Part shown: positions 35,243 through 42,762 of the stretch, one piece after another
Layout: each line of letters opens with the position of its first letter
Position numbering within the stretch: position 1 is the first letter of the stretch
From: Bifidobacterium breve
GTDB taxonomy: Bacteria; Actinomycetota; Thermoleophilia; Solirubrobacterales; Solirubrobacteraceae
DNA: 64,000 nt
NCBI GenBank assembly: GCA_945881845.1
Contig: CAMCVN010000001.1
Location: forward strand, 62,001 to 126,000
Reading direction: 5' to 3'
Notes under the pieces: model-generated
The model's database searches: none
Told to the model about the DNA's origin: nothing
Seen by the model: the letters and a program-made list of their open reading frames with translations, nothing else
Position numbers and translations under genes: made by a program

Positions 35243-35463
35243 TCTACGGCCGGCTGCGGCTTGTCATCGGCCGCTTCGCCCTCAGGCCGCTGCGCTGCCT
35301 GAGCGTCGTGCTCCGGGATCAAGACGCCGCTGCCCTCGCACCACGGGCAATCAACTTGATGCGGCTCGCCGCCGGCATTGGAGTTCAGCTTGCCGGTGCC
35401 GCGACATGGCGAGCATGGGATCGGGCCTTCCGGCTCCTTCGCTTCTTCTTTAGCTTCTGCCAT
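35239..35463 (-). CDS. Small protein with two DnaJ-type CxxCxGxG zinc motifs
   Basis: A 74-residue protein with CSPCRGTGK and CPWCEGSG, the repeats that bind zinc in the central domain of DnaJ. Only two of four repeats are present, with acidic flanks. It could bind one zinc ion through four cysteines. No J domain. Convergent with the anchored protein gene, overlapping by four bases. Function unknown. Confidence 0.65.
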   Translation of the reverse strand: MAEAKEEAKEPEGPIPCSPCRGTGKLNSNAGGEPHQVDCPWCEGSGVLIPEHDAQAAQRPEGEAADDKPQPAVD

Positions 35464-35498
35464 CGAGGCCGGAGAGTAGCGCTGCTAGCGTCGGCAAC

Positions 35499-36419
35499 GT
35501 GCCCGAAGGGCTAATTCAACTCGCTCCCCCACCCGATCGAAGCAATGGCCGCTTCGCTCCCAGCCCTACCGGCCCACTGCACCTCGGCAACCTTCGAACC
35601 GCACTGATCGCCTGGTGTTGTGCGCGCTCAACTGGCAGCGAGTTCTTGATCCGGATCGAAGATCTCGACAACGAAAGGCGTCGCCCCGGCTCAGCAGAAC
35701 AGCAGCTCGGAGACCTCGACGCGATCGGACTTGAATGGGACCGGCCGGTCTCCGTGCAGAGCGAGCGCGAGGGGCTCTACGGCGCAGCGCTCGAGCAGCT
35801 CCGCAGCGACGGCCTGCTCTACGAATGCTGGTGCACTCGCGCTGAGATCCGCGAGGCTTCCTCGGCGCCACACGGCGCGCCGACCGCTTACCCCGGGAGC
35901 TGCCGCGACCTAAGCGCGGCCGAACTGGCGGTGAAGCGCGACAGTGGCCGCCGGCCGGCGCTGCGAGTACGTGCCGACAGCGCCGAACTCAGCTTCTTCG
36001 ACCGCGTCCACGGACAGATGACAGGCACGGTTGACGACTTCGTCGTTGCGCGGCAAGACGGCGCCTTCGCTTACCAGCTCGCCGTCGTCGTGGACGACGC
36101 TGCTCAGTCGATCGACGAAGTCGTTCGCGGCGATGATCTGCTCGAGTCGACCGCTGCGCAGTGCTGGCTCCAAGACCAGCTCGGGCTGCCGCGGCCGAGC
36201 TACGTCCACCTACCGCTCGTGCGCGACGCGGACGGTCAGCGGATGTCGAAACGTGACTCGTCGGCGACTCTGGCTGGACAGACCGCACTGGGTCATAGCC
36301 CGCAGCAGGTCCGCAGCGCGCTGGCCTGCTCGGTTGGCCTCTGCGAGCCGGGAGAAGAGCTCGAGGCCGATCAGCTAGTGAGCCGCTTCAGTTCAATCCT
36401 CGTAGAATCAGCAGAGTGA
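35499..36419 (+). CDS. gluQ: Glutamyl-Q tRNA(Asp) synthetase
   Basis: A 306-residue truncated glutamyl-tRNA synthetase paralog that attaches glutamate to queuosine in tRNA-Asp. The HIGH-like segment is APSPTGPLHLGNLRTAL, the KMSKS-like is RMSKRDSSA. The zinc-binding insert has CWC and a later C near CRDL. No C-terminal anticodon domain, as in the family. GTG start at 35499; stop overlaps the next gene start (GTGA). Presence implies queuosine in tRNA, though no queuosine synthesis genes are here. A short discriminating GltX is less likely given the length. Confidence 0.9.
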   Translation: MPEGLIQLAPPPDRSNGRFAPSPTGPLHLGNLRTALIAWCCARSTGSEFLIRIEDLDNERRRPGSAEQQLGDLDAIGLEWDRPVSVQSEREGLYGAALEQLRSDGLLYECWCTRAEIREASSAPHGAPTAYPGSCRDLSAAELAVKRDSGRRPALRVRADSAELSFFDRVHGQMTGTVDDFVVARQDGAFAYQLAVVVDDAAQSIDEVVRGDDLLESTAAQCWLQDQLGLPRPSYVHLPLVRDADGQRMSKRDSSATLAGQTALGHSPQQVRSALACSVGLCEPGEELEADQLVSRFSSILVESAE

Positions 36420-36706
36420 ACGAAACGACCGACACCGGATCCCAGACGCGCGCTGGCACGCGCGCTTTGCTGACCTTCGTCCGCTTTGTGCTGCCCGCGC
36501 TGATCGTCCTCTCCGGAGTCTTGCTGGCCGCGATCGGCCAAAACGAATCTGCCTATGAGGTCGGTGCGCTACTGATCAGCGCCGGAGTTTCGGTTGCACT
36601 GCTGAACCTGCTTTATCGCGTCGGCGTCCGCGGCGACAAGGACCGCGGCCGCGAAGAGGCCGCCCGCGAACATTACGACCGCACCGGTCACTGGCCTGGC
36701 GAGTAG
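36416..36706 (+). CDS. Small two-helix membrane protein
   Basis: A 96-residue protein with hydrophobic helices near residues 23-42 and 47-68 and a charged C-terminal tail (GDKDRGREEAAREHYDRTG). No family recognised. The GTG start overlaps the gluQ stop, and rnd follows ten bases later, so it is probably co-transcribed with both. Confidence 0.65.
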   Translation: MNETTDTGSQTRAGTRALLTFVRFVLPALIVLSGVLLAAIGQNESAYEVGALLISAGVSVALLNLLYRVGVRGDKDRGREEAAREHYDRTGHWPGE

Positions 36707-36716
36707 GTCTCACGCC

Positions 36717-37886
36717 TTGACGACGAACGAGATGCTGCGCGGGCTCGCTGCCAGGGCCAAAGAGACCGGCTCGCTAGCGCTCGACACAGAGTTCATGGGT
36801 GAGGGCCGCTACCGCACTGAGCTCTGTCTTGTTCAAGTCGCGGTAGACGCCGAGCAGGAAGGCGAGCCTGCCTGGACCGAGCTGATCGACCCGTTCGATC
36901 GCGAGATCGACCCGTCGCCGATCGTCGAACTGATCGATGACCCTGAGGTCGAGATCGTCGTCCACGCTGGCAGACAAGACATCGCGCTGCTCCGACGCCT
37001 CTGGCGCGCCCACCCGCGGAATTGCTTCGACACGCAGGTCGCGGCTGCCTTCGCCGGCATGCGATCGCAGATCGGTTACGAAGCGCTGCTGCGCGACCTG
37101 CTGAAGGTCCAGCTCGACAAGGGCGCGAGCTTCTCGCACTGGGACGCGCGACCACTCAGCGAAGAGCAACAACGCTACGCGCGCGGAGACGTCTTGCAGC
37201 TCAACGAAGTCGCGACGGTGCTGAAGCAGCGGCTAGAAGAGCGTGGTCGGCTCGAATGGGCGCGCGAAGAGTGCCTGCCGCTTGAAGCTTCCACCGACGA
37301 GCGCGACATCGACGTTGTCTTCAACAAGCTGCCGAAGATCAACACGCTCAGCGGAGAACAACGCGCTGCTGCGCACGCGCTCGTTATCTGGCGCGAGGAG
37401 TGCGCCGACCGCGAGGACAAACCGGTCCAGAAGGTGCTTGCCGACGCAGCAATCGTTGAAATCGCAAAGCGCCAGCCGACTAACGAACGCCAGCTCAGCG
37501 ATCTGCGCGGAATCCACGAGGGGATAGCGCGGCGCCGTGGCAGCGAAATCGTCAAGGTCGTCGCCAGCGCGGCGAACGATCGTCCGATAGCTGCCGAACG
37601 CAGCACGCGCATGCAGTCCGATTCTGGCGACGCGGCGCTGATCGTGCTCGCCGAATCACTCGTCCGCGCCTGTGCGGTCCGAGAAGACCTCGCCTACGAA
37701 CTACTGGCCACCCGCTCCGACCTGCAGGCCGTCGTCAGTGCGGTGCGCAGCGGTAGCCGCGACCCGGACGTTCGCACGCTGCGGGGCTGGCGCCGCGCCG
37801 TCGTCGGAGACGAGCTACTAGCGCTCCTGCGCGGGCAGCGGAGCCTGCGGATAGATGATCAGCTGCGCGTAGTTGTCGGCGAGTAA
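36717..37886 (+). CDS. rnd: Ribonuclease D
   Basis: A 389-residue 3'-5' exoribonuclease that trims tRNA and other stable RNAs. DEDDy exonuclease: ALDTEFMGEGRY (DxE), HAGRQDIALL (D), and YARGDVLQL (Y...D). One or two HRDC domains follow (about 205-290 and near 310-385). The start is TTG at 36717; an ATG five codons inside (36732) is the alternative. Follows the small membrane protein by ten bases. Confidence 0.92.
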   Translation: MTTNEMLRGLAARAKETGSLALDTEFMGEGRYRTELCLVQVAVDAEQEGEPAWTELIDPFDREIDPSPIVELIDDPEVEIVVHAGRQDIALLRRLWRAHPRNCFDTQVAAAFAGMRSQIGYEALLRDLLKVQLDKGASFSHWDARPLSEEQQRYARGDVLQLNEVATVLKQRLEERGRLEWAREECLPLEASTDERDIDVVFNKLPKINTLSGEQRAAAHALVIWREECADREDKPVQKVLADAAIVEIAKRQPTNERQLSDLRGIHEGIARRRGSEIVKVVASAANDRPIAAERSTRMQSDSGDAALIVLAESLVRACAVREDLAYELLATRSDLQAVVSAVRSGSRDPDVRTLRGWRRAVVGDELLALLRGQRSLRIDDQLRVVVGE

Positions 37887-37892
37887 CCGGAA

Positions 37893-38414
37893 CTACGCCC
37901 GCTCGACGGCCGTGTTGACCTGAAGCGCGTTGCGGAGACACCAGGCACCAGGGCAGCGCGCATCAGCGATCTGCCGCAGCCCCTCGACTGTGGCGTCATC
38001 GGCGTCGCAGTCAACTTCCAAGGTCCAGTTGATCTGCTCAAGCGGCGGCTGATCGCCGACCCCGAGAGCGCGGGCCATGTCGAGCTCGGCCGCCACACGA
38101 CCGCGTAGCGCTCGCAGCTCAACGCCTTCGCGCGCGGCCTCTTGCGCGAAGGTCATCGCGTAGCACGCCAGCCCACCCCAGAAGCAGTAAGCGAGCGGAC
38201 TCGGGGCCGAGCCGGTGCCGCCCATCGGCGGCGGAAAGTCGGCCGCGAACGCGACCGTGCCGCCGTTCGGCAGCGGGATTTCGGTCGTGAACTGCGTCGC
38301 CCCCTCTTCGACGTTCCAGTCACCGCTCAGCGCAACCGGATTGATGCCCGAGGCAGGGTCGGCGGCTGCCTTCGCCGCGGTTGCTTCGATCGCTTCGACG
38401 TTGACGTTGTGCAT
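37893..38414 (-). CDS. OsmC/Ohr-family protein
   Basis: A 173-residue protein (182 if started at 38441) of the OsmC family, many of which are thiol peroxidases. The two conserved cysteines are in GGLACYAMTFAQEA and ARCPGAWCLRN, with an extra cysteine two to three residues away in each. ATG at 38414 gives MHNVNV, a typical short N-terminus. The start region is divergent from the deacetylase. It ends seven bases from the convergent rnd. A role in detoxifying organic peroxides is likely but the close YhfA type is uncharacterised. Confidence 0.85.
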   Translation of the reverse strand: MHNVNVEAIEATAAKAAADPASGINPVALSGDWNVEEGATQFTTEIPLPNGGTVAFAADFPPPMGGTGSAPSPLAYCFWGGLACYAMTFAQEAAREGVELRALRGRVAAELDMARALGVGDQPPLEQINWTLEVDCDADDATVEGLRQIADARCPGAWCLRNALQVNTAVERA

Positions 38415-38532
38415 CGGATCTCCAGAATCGTTGGGGGCCACCAGGCGGGTCGGTGTCTATAGGGACGTAGTAAACCAGCGTACCCGGCTGCGCCGCTCGC
38501 TACATTTGGTGTGGACAACCGTCGCACCCTAG

Positions 38533-39471
38533 ATGCCGAAGCCGAAGCCGAAATCCCCCCGCGCCGCGACCGATCACCATCGTCGTCGGCGCATCGTCGC
38601 AATCGCCGTCGGCGCCGCTGTCGCCGTCGGTTCTGTCGGAATCGTTGCTGTCAGTGTCGGCAGCTCTGGAACTTGGGATCCGCAGCAGTTGGAGCAGGGC
38701 GCCACGGCCGAGAAGCCGAAGATGGAACTTGAGGCTCAGGCTCGCGCGGCTGCTGCCGTTCTTGCCAAGCGCAAGGAGGAGATAAAGGCCGAGAATGCGG
38801 CAATCGACCGTGTGATCCAGCAGAGCGGAATCATCAGCCAGGCTGGCCCGGAGAACAAGGAGGTCGCGCTGACCTTCGACGACGGCCCAAGCAGCTACAC
38901 CGGCGGGATTCTCGACACACTTAAGAAGTACGACGCCAGGGCAACCTTCTTCACTCTCGGTAATCAGATCGGTGAGTTCCCGCTGCCGATGCAGAGGGCC
39001 GTCGCCGAAGGCCATGTGGTCGGCAACCACACTTGGGACCATCAGGATCTAACGCGCCTTGGCCCTAAGGACATTCGTACCCAGATGGCCGACCATATCG
39101 ACGCCGTCACGGGCAAGGGCCTGCCGGCCCCGAAGCTCTTTCGCCCGCCATACGGCGCTGTCAACGACCTCGTCGTCGCTGAAGCGCGCCGAGCAGGGAT
39201 GCTGACCGTGATGTGGTCGCTCGATACAAACGACTACAAGCTTCCAGCCGCGGAGGCAATGGCGGCGCAGGTGCTCGCGGAGATCCACCCCGGCGCGATC
39301 GTACTGGCGCATGACGGTGGCGGCGACCGGACGACAACGTCCGCAGCATTGCCGATAATCCTGAAGGGCCTGACCAAAGCGGGCTACAAGATGGTGACCG
39401 TCCCACAGCTGCTGCTGGATAATCCACCGGCAGCTGAACAGAACACAGTCCAGCGCACACCAGTCGCTTAA
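38533..39471 (+). CDS. Polysaccharide deacetylase (NodB homology domain), anchored
   Basis: A 312-residue extracytoplasmic deacetylase. N-terminal helix (about 22-45) anchors it; a coiled stretch (residues 60-95) precedes the NodB domain (about 110-305). Motifs: TFDDGPSSYTGG (base and metal Asp), HTWDHQDLTRL (metal His pair), RPPYG, WSLDTNDYK, and LAHDGGGDRT. Expected to deacetylate peptidoglycan or another aminosugar polymer. A DUF308 membrane gene follows after 27 bases. Confidence 0.92.
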   Translation: MPKPKPKSPRAATDHHRRRRIVAIAVGAAVAVGSVGIVAVSVGSSGTWDPQQLEQGATAEKPKMELEAQARAAAAVLAKRKEEIKAENAAIDRVIQQSGIISQAGPENKEVALTFDDGPSSYTGGILDTLKKYDARATFFTLGNQIGEFPLPMQRAVAEGHVVGNHTWDHQDLTRLGPKDIRTQMADHIDAVTGKGLPAPKLFRPPYGAVNDLVVAEARRAGMLTVMWSLDTNDYKLPAAEAMAAQVLAEIHPGAIVLAHDGGGDRTTTSAALPIILKGLTKAGYKMVTVPQLLLDNPPAAEQNTVQRTPVA

Positions 39472-39498
39472 GACCGATCCCAACAACAAGGAGACCCG

Positions 39499-40092
39499 AT
39501 GAGCGAAGTTGACGACGCCCTGCTAGCGGACACGACGCCAACCGAGCGCGAAGCGATCAAGAAGCTTGCATCTTTCTGGTGGCTGTGGCTTGTCTTCGGC
39601 GTCATCTGGATCGTCGTAGCGCTTGTCGTACTTCAGTTCAGTGAGTCCTCCTTCGCAGTGATCGGGGTCATGATCGGCGCGATGTTCATCGGCGCCGGAG
39701 TTCAATACATGGCGATTTCAGCGCTGGTGCCGAAGTGGCGCTGGGTCTGGCTGATTCTCGGCGCGCTACTGATCATCTGGGGCGTTGTCGCGATCTTCAA
39801 CCCGGTCAGCACCTTCAACGCCTTTGCCGACATCCTCGGATTCATCTTCCTTCTTGTCGCGTTCATCTGGATCGTGCAAGCGTTCTCTGAGCGCGGGCAC
39901 AATGACCTTTGGTGGCTCGGCCTTGTGAGCGGCACACTGATGCTGGTGATCGCATTCATCGCCGCCGGATCCGACGTTAACGTCAAAGCCAACTTGCTGG
40001 TTCTGTTCGTCGGCCTCTGGGCGCTGATGTCAGGGCTAATTGACTTGGTTCGAGCATTTCAGCTCCACCACGTCGGCGAGAAGCTCGAGTAG
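39499..40092 (+). CDS. HdeD-like DUF308 membrane protein
   Basis: A 197-residue protein with six predicted helices in three hairpins, each pair with the small/aromatic pattern of DUF308 (for example WLVFGVIWIVVALVVLQF and WVWLILGALLIIWGVVAIF). HdeD in E. coli is tied to acid resistance; function elsewhere is unknown. A clear AAGGAG lies eight bases before the ATG. Same direction as the deacetylase. Confidence 0.85.
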   Translation: MSEVDDALLADTTPTEREAIKKLASFWWLWLVFGVIWIVVALVVLQFSESSFAVIGVMIGAMFIGAGVQYMAISALVPKWRWVWLILGALLIIWGVVAIFNPVSTFNAFADILGFIFLLVAFIWIVQAFSERGHNDLWWLGLVSGTLMLVIAFIAAGSDVNVKANLLVLFVGLWALMSGLIDLVRAFQLHHVGEKLE

Positions 40093-40102
40093 GCGCGCTT
40101 CC

Positions 40103-40897
40103 CTAGCCGGCTAACGCAGCGGCCCGCATAACGTCAACTGGAGCGGCGAGGCCGGTCCATTGCTCGAACGCAATCGCGCCCTGCTGGACAAGCACCTCGA
40201 TCCCGTCAACGGTCGTTGCTCCGGCGGCGTCAGCGGCTTCGAGCAGTGCTCCCGGCCCGCCGTGGTAGACGAGATCGGCGACGATTGAATAGTCGCCGAG
40301 CTGAGCGGCGCTAATCGACAGGCTCGCGAACGGATCGCCATCTAGGCCAGCGGCAGTGCAGTTTACGAGCATGTCGGCCTGCCCGACGCTTGCGATCGCG
40401 ACCGCGCCGAAACGCTCGGCGAGCTGCTCAGCGCGCTGCGCCGTTCGGTTCCAAATCGCAACCTCGACGCCACAGTTCGTCAGTGCCCAGACAACAGCAT
40501 GGGCGACGCCGCCGGCGCCGAGCACAATCGCCGTTGAACCGGGCGCAGGCGCTTCGGGCAGCGAGGCGATGAAACCGGGCGCATCGGTGTTGTCGCCGAC
40601 CAGCTCTCCCCCCGGCTCAAAGATCAACGTGTTGACGGCGCCAATCGCCTTGGCGCTTTCGCTGAGGCGATCGACCAGCTCGAAGGCCGCTTCCTTGTGC
40701 GGGATCGTCACGCTCGCGCCGCGGTAGCCAGCGGCGCGCAAGCTGCCAACCGAAGCGACAAACTCCTCTGGCGGGACCGGAAGGAGCTGATACTCCCAGT
40801 CGCTTAAACCGACAGCAGCGAGCGCGGCGTTGTGCATCGCCGGAGAGCGGCTGTGTTCAACCGGCCAACCGATCACGCCAAGCCGCGTAGCGGTCAC
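40103..40897 (-). CDS. aroE: Shikimate dehydrogenase
   Basis: NADPH-dependent reduction of 3-dehydroshikimate, 264 residues. Shikimate site: EHSRSPAMHN, VTIPHKEAAF (catalytic Lys) and NTDAPGF (catalytic Asp). Rossmann loop VLGAGGVAHAV and NADPH clamp WNRTAQRAE. GTG start at 40897, 13 bases after mltG, so it ends the mnmA-alaS-ruvX-mltG-aroE run, a gene order common in Gram-positives. Confidence 0.96.
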   Translation of the reverse strand: MTATRLGVIGWPVEHSRSPAMHNAALAAVGLSDWEYQLLPVPPEEFVASVGSLRAAGYRGASVTIPHKEAAFELVDRLSESAKAIGAVNTLIFEPGGELVGDNTDAPGFIASLPEAPAPGSTAIVLGAGGVAHAVVWALTNCGVEVAIWNRTAQRAEQLAERFGAVAIASVGQADMLVNCTAAGLDGDPFASLSISAAQLGDYSIVADLVYHGGPGALLEAADAAGATTVDGIEVLVQQGAIAFEQWTGLAAPVDVMRAAALAG

Positions 40898-40910
40898 GAT
40901 CGGGTCCCCG

Positions 40911-42353
40911 CTAACGGCAAAATGCCGGATCCTTTCCGCCCTGCGCAGCGCGGCGGTTGTTGTAGTCGTCGATCAGCTTCTGGAACTCCGGCAGCGTCTT
41001 TGCAAAGACAAGGCCGCCCTTCTTGCATGATTCGACGATGAAGTAGAAGTAGTCGCTCTTCGGCGGATTCGCGGCAGCTTGGATCGACGCCAAGCCGGGG
41101 TTGCCAATCGGCCCCGGCGGCAGGCCGGAAACCTGCCGTGTGTTGTAGGGGGACTTGCTGTTGATCTCACTGACGGTCAGCGGTTGATCCCAATTCCTGA
41201 CGGCGAATCGCGTCGTCGCGTCGCTGCCAAGCGAGATCGACTCGCGGAGGCGGTTGTAGAAGACAGCGGCGACTTTCGGCCGATCGCGGTCAAAGAGCGC
41301 TTCACGCTCAATGATCGAGGCCAAAGTGATGACGTCGAAGACGCTTAGATTCTTGCTTTTCGCGTAGCTCATGTTGACGTCAGCGATATTGCGCTTGAAG
41401 GCCTTCAGTTGATCCGCGACGAGCCGCTTCGCAGTCGGTGCGCTCTTCAGCAGCTCGTAGGTTGCGGGAAAGAGGAATCCCTCGAGCGAACGGACGCTGC
41501 TAGGCGCGCCGTAGCGCTTTGGGTCTAGCTCGGGAGACGAAACGGAGGCTGCGAGGTAGCTGCCGCTGACGCCCTGCTTCTTGACGACCGGTGCAATCTC
41601 CTCGCGCGCCGGCCCCTCAGGGACCAGCACGTTGATTACCGCAGCGCCCTTCTGCACGTTGGTCAAGACGGCGAGAGCCGCCCCGTTACTCATATCTTTG
41701 CGCAGTTTGTAGGTGCCGGCGCGCAGCTTGCCACGGTCGCCACCGATTGTCGCCCGCAGCTCAAAGAAGAACCGCGAGCCGATTACACCCTGGTCGGAGA
41801 GCAGCGTGCCGATGTCGCCAGCATTAACCCCGGCAGGGATCCTCACCGTTACAGCGCCCGAACCATCCCCCTTGAATGGCTCGAAGATCCCATTGGCGAA
41901 GAACAGCACGACAACGAGGACGACGGCGATGATTCCGAACAGAAGCGCGTGACGCCCTGGCGAACGGCGCCGACTCTGTGCCTGCGGTGGCGTTGCCGTA
42001 GCGCCGGGTGGTCGCACCGTGCCGCTTGGACTCTCATCGTCGTCGGTTACCTTGCGCGGCGGCGCGGGAGCAACGTCTCGGGCCGGAGGCTTGCGGAGCG
42101 GTTGCGCTGGCTGGGTCGGCGCGTCTTCACTGCTTCGTGGAGCGACAGGCTTTGACGTTTGCGGCGAGTTCGGCGGCTCAACCGGGGGCTTCGCTTTTCG
42201 CGGCGGGCCCGCGCCGATCGGCGGCGCCTGCGGCGGAAGCTCGCTTGGCGCCGGTGGCGGCGCTGCCTCACCGCGTTCGGCGGCACGCTTACGCTCCCGC
42301 TCAAGGCGGGCTGCTTCACGTTGCTCTTCGCTGCGGCGGGTTTCGTCACTCAT
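40911..42353 (-). CDS. mltG: Endolytic murein transglycosylase MltG
   Basis: A 480-residue single-pass membrane enzyme that cuts nascent glycan strands. ATG at 42353 overlaps the ruvX stop region. A long disordered cytoplasmic N-terminus (residues 1-130, Pro/Arg/Glu rich) precedes one helix (about 140-160). The YceG domain follows with a LysM-like part and the catalytic Glu in ITLASIIEREALFDRDRP. Near the end are NTRQVSGLPPGPIGNPGLASIQA and YFYFIV. N-terminus is longer than in most. Confidence 0.95.
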   Translation of the reverse strand: MSDETRRSEEQREAARLERERKRAAERGEAAPPPAPSELPPQAPPIGAGPPRKAKPPVEPPNSPQTSKPVAPRSSEDAPTQPAQPLRKPPARDVAPAPPRKVTDDDESPSGTVRPPGATATPPQAQSRRRSPGRHALLFGIIAVVLVVVLFFANGIFEPFKGDGSGAVTVRIPAGVNAGDIGTLLSDQGVIGSRFFFELRATIGGDRGKLRAGTYKLRKDMSNGAALAVLTNVQKGAAVINVLVPEGPAREEIAPVVKKQGVSGSYLAASVSSPELDPKRYGAPSSVRSLEGFLFPATYELLKSAPTAKRLVADQLKAFKRNIADVNMSYAKSKNLSVFDVITLASIIEREALFDRDRPKVAAVFYNRLRESISLGSDATTRFAVRNWDQPLTVSEINSKSPYNTRQVSGLPPGPIGNPGLASIQAAANPPKSDYFYFIVESCKKGGLVFAKTLPEFQKLIDDYNNRRAAQGGKDPAFCR

Positions 42354-42759
42354 CGCGATTCCAATGCTCGTGCCCAAAGCGGGCCATCCAATCATCCAAC
42401 AAGACCGCGGCGGCGCGCGAATCTTCACTCTCACGGCCCTCACTGCTGGCAGCGATCGTGGTCGTGAAGCGCTCGTCGAAGAGTTCGACCGGAACCTTCG
42501 CGCCGAGCGCTGAACGGAGCTTATCTGCGAACGCGCGCGCCTCGCGCGTTTGGTCAGAGTCGGCGCCGGAGAGCGACAGCGGCAAGCCGACGATCACGCG
42601 GTCAACATCGCGCAGCTCGACCAGCTCGCGAAGCTGTTTGATCCCAGCCTTCGTCTCGGGGCGGAGAATCGGATCGATCGGCGTCGCAAGAGTGCCGGTC
42701 GGGTCGCTGATCGCGCAGCCACAGCGGGCCGAACCGTGATCGAGTGCCAATACTCGCAC
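42346..42759 (-). CDS. ruvX: Putative pre-16S rRNA nuclease, RuvX/YqgF
   Basis: A 137-residue RNase H-fold protein required for 16S rRNA 5' maturation in E. coli and formerly called a Holliday junction resolvase. Catalytic acids: ALDHGSARCGCAISD at the start, a GLPLSLSG strand end, and FDERFTT. It sits between alaS and mltG in the usual order, three bases after the alaS stop, and overlaps mltG by eight bases. Confidence 0.95.
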   Translation of the reverse strand: MRVLALDHGSARCGCAISDPTGTLATPIDPILRPETKAGIKQLRELVELRDVDRVIVGLPLSLSGADSDQTREARAFADKLRSALGAKVPVELFDERFTTTIAASSEGRESEDSRAAAVLLDDWMARFGHEHWNRDE

Positions 42760-42762
42760 CGC

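Noticed and set aside
42008-42739. Plus-strand frame opposite mltG and ruvX
   Set aside because: Antisense to two clearly conserved genes; Ser/Arg-rich with no motifs.
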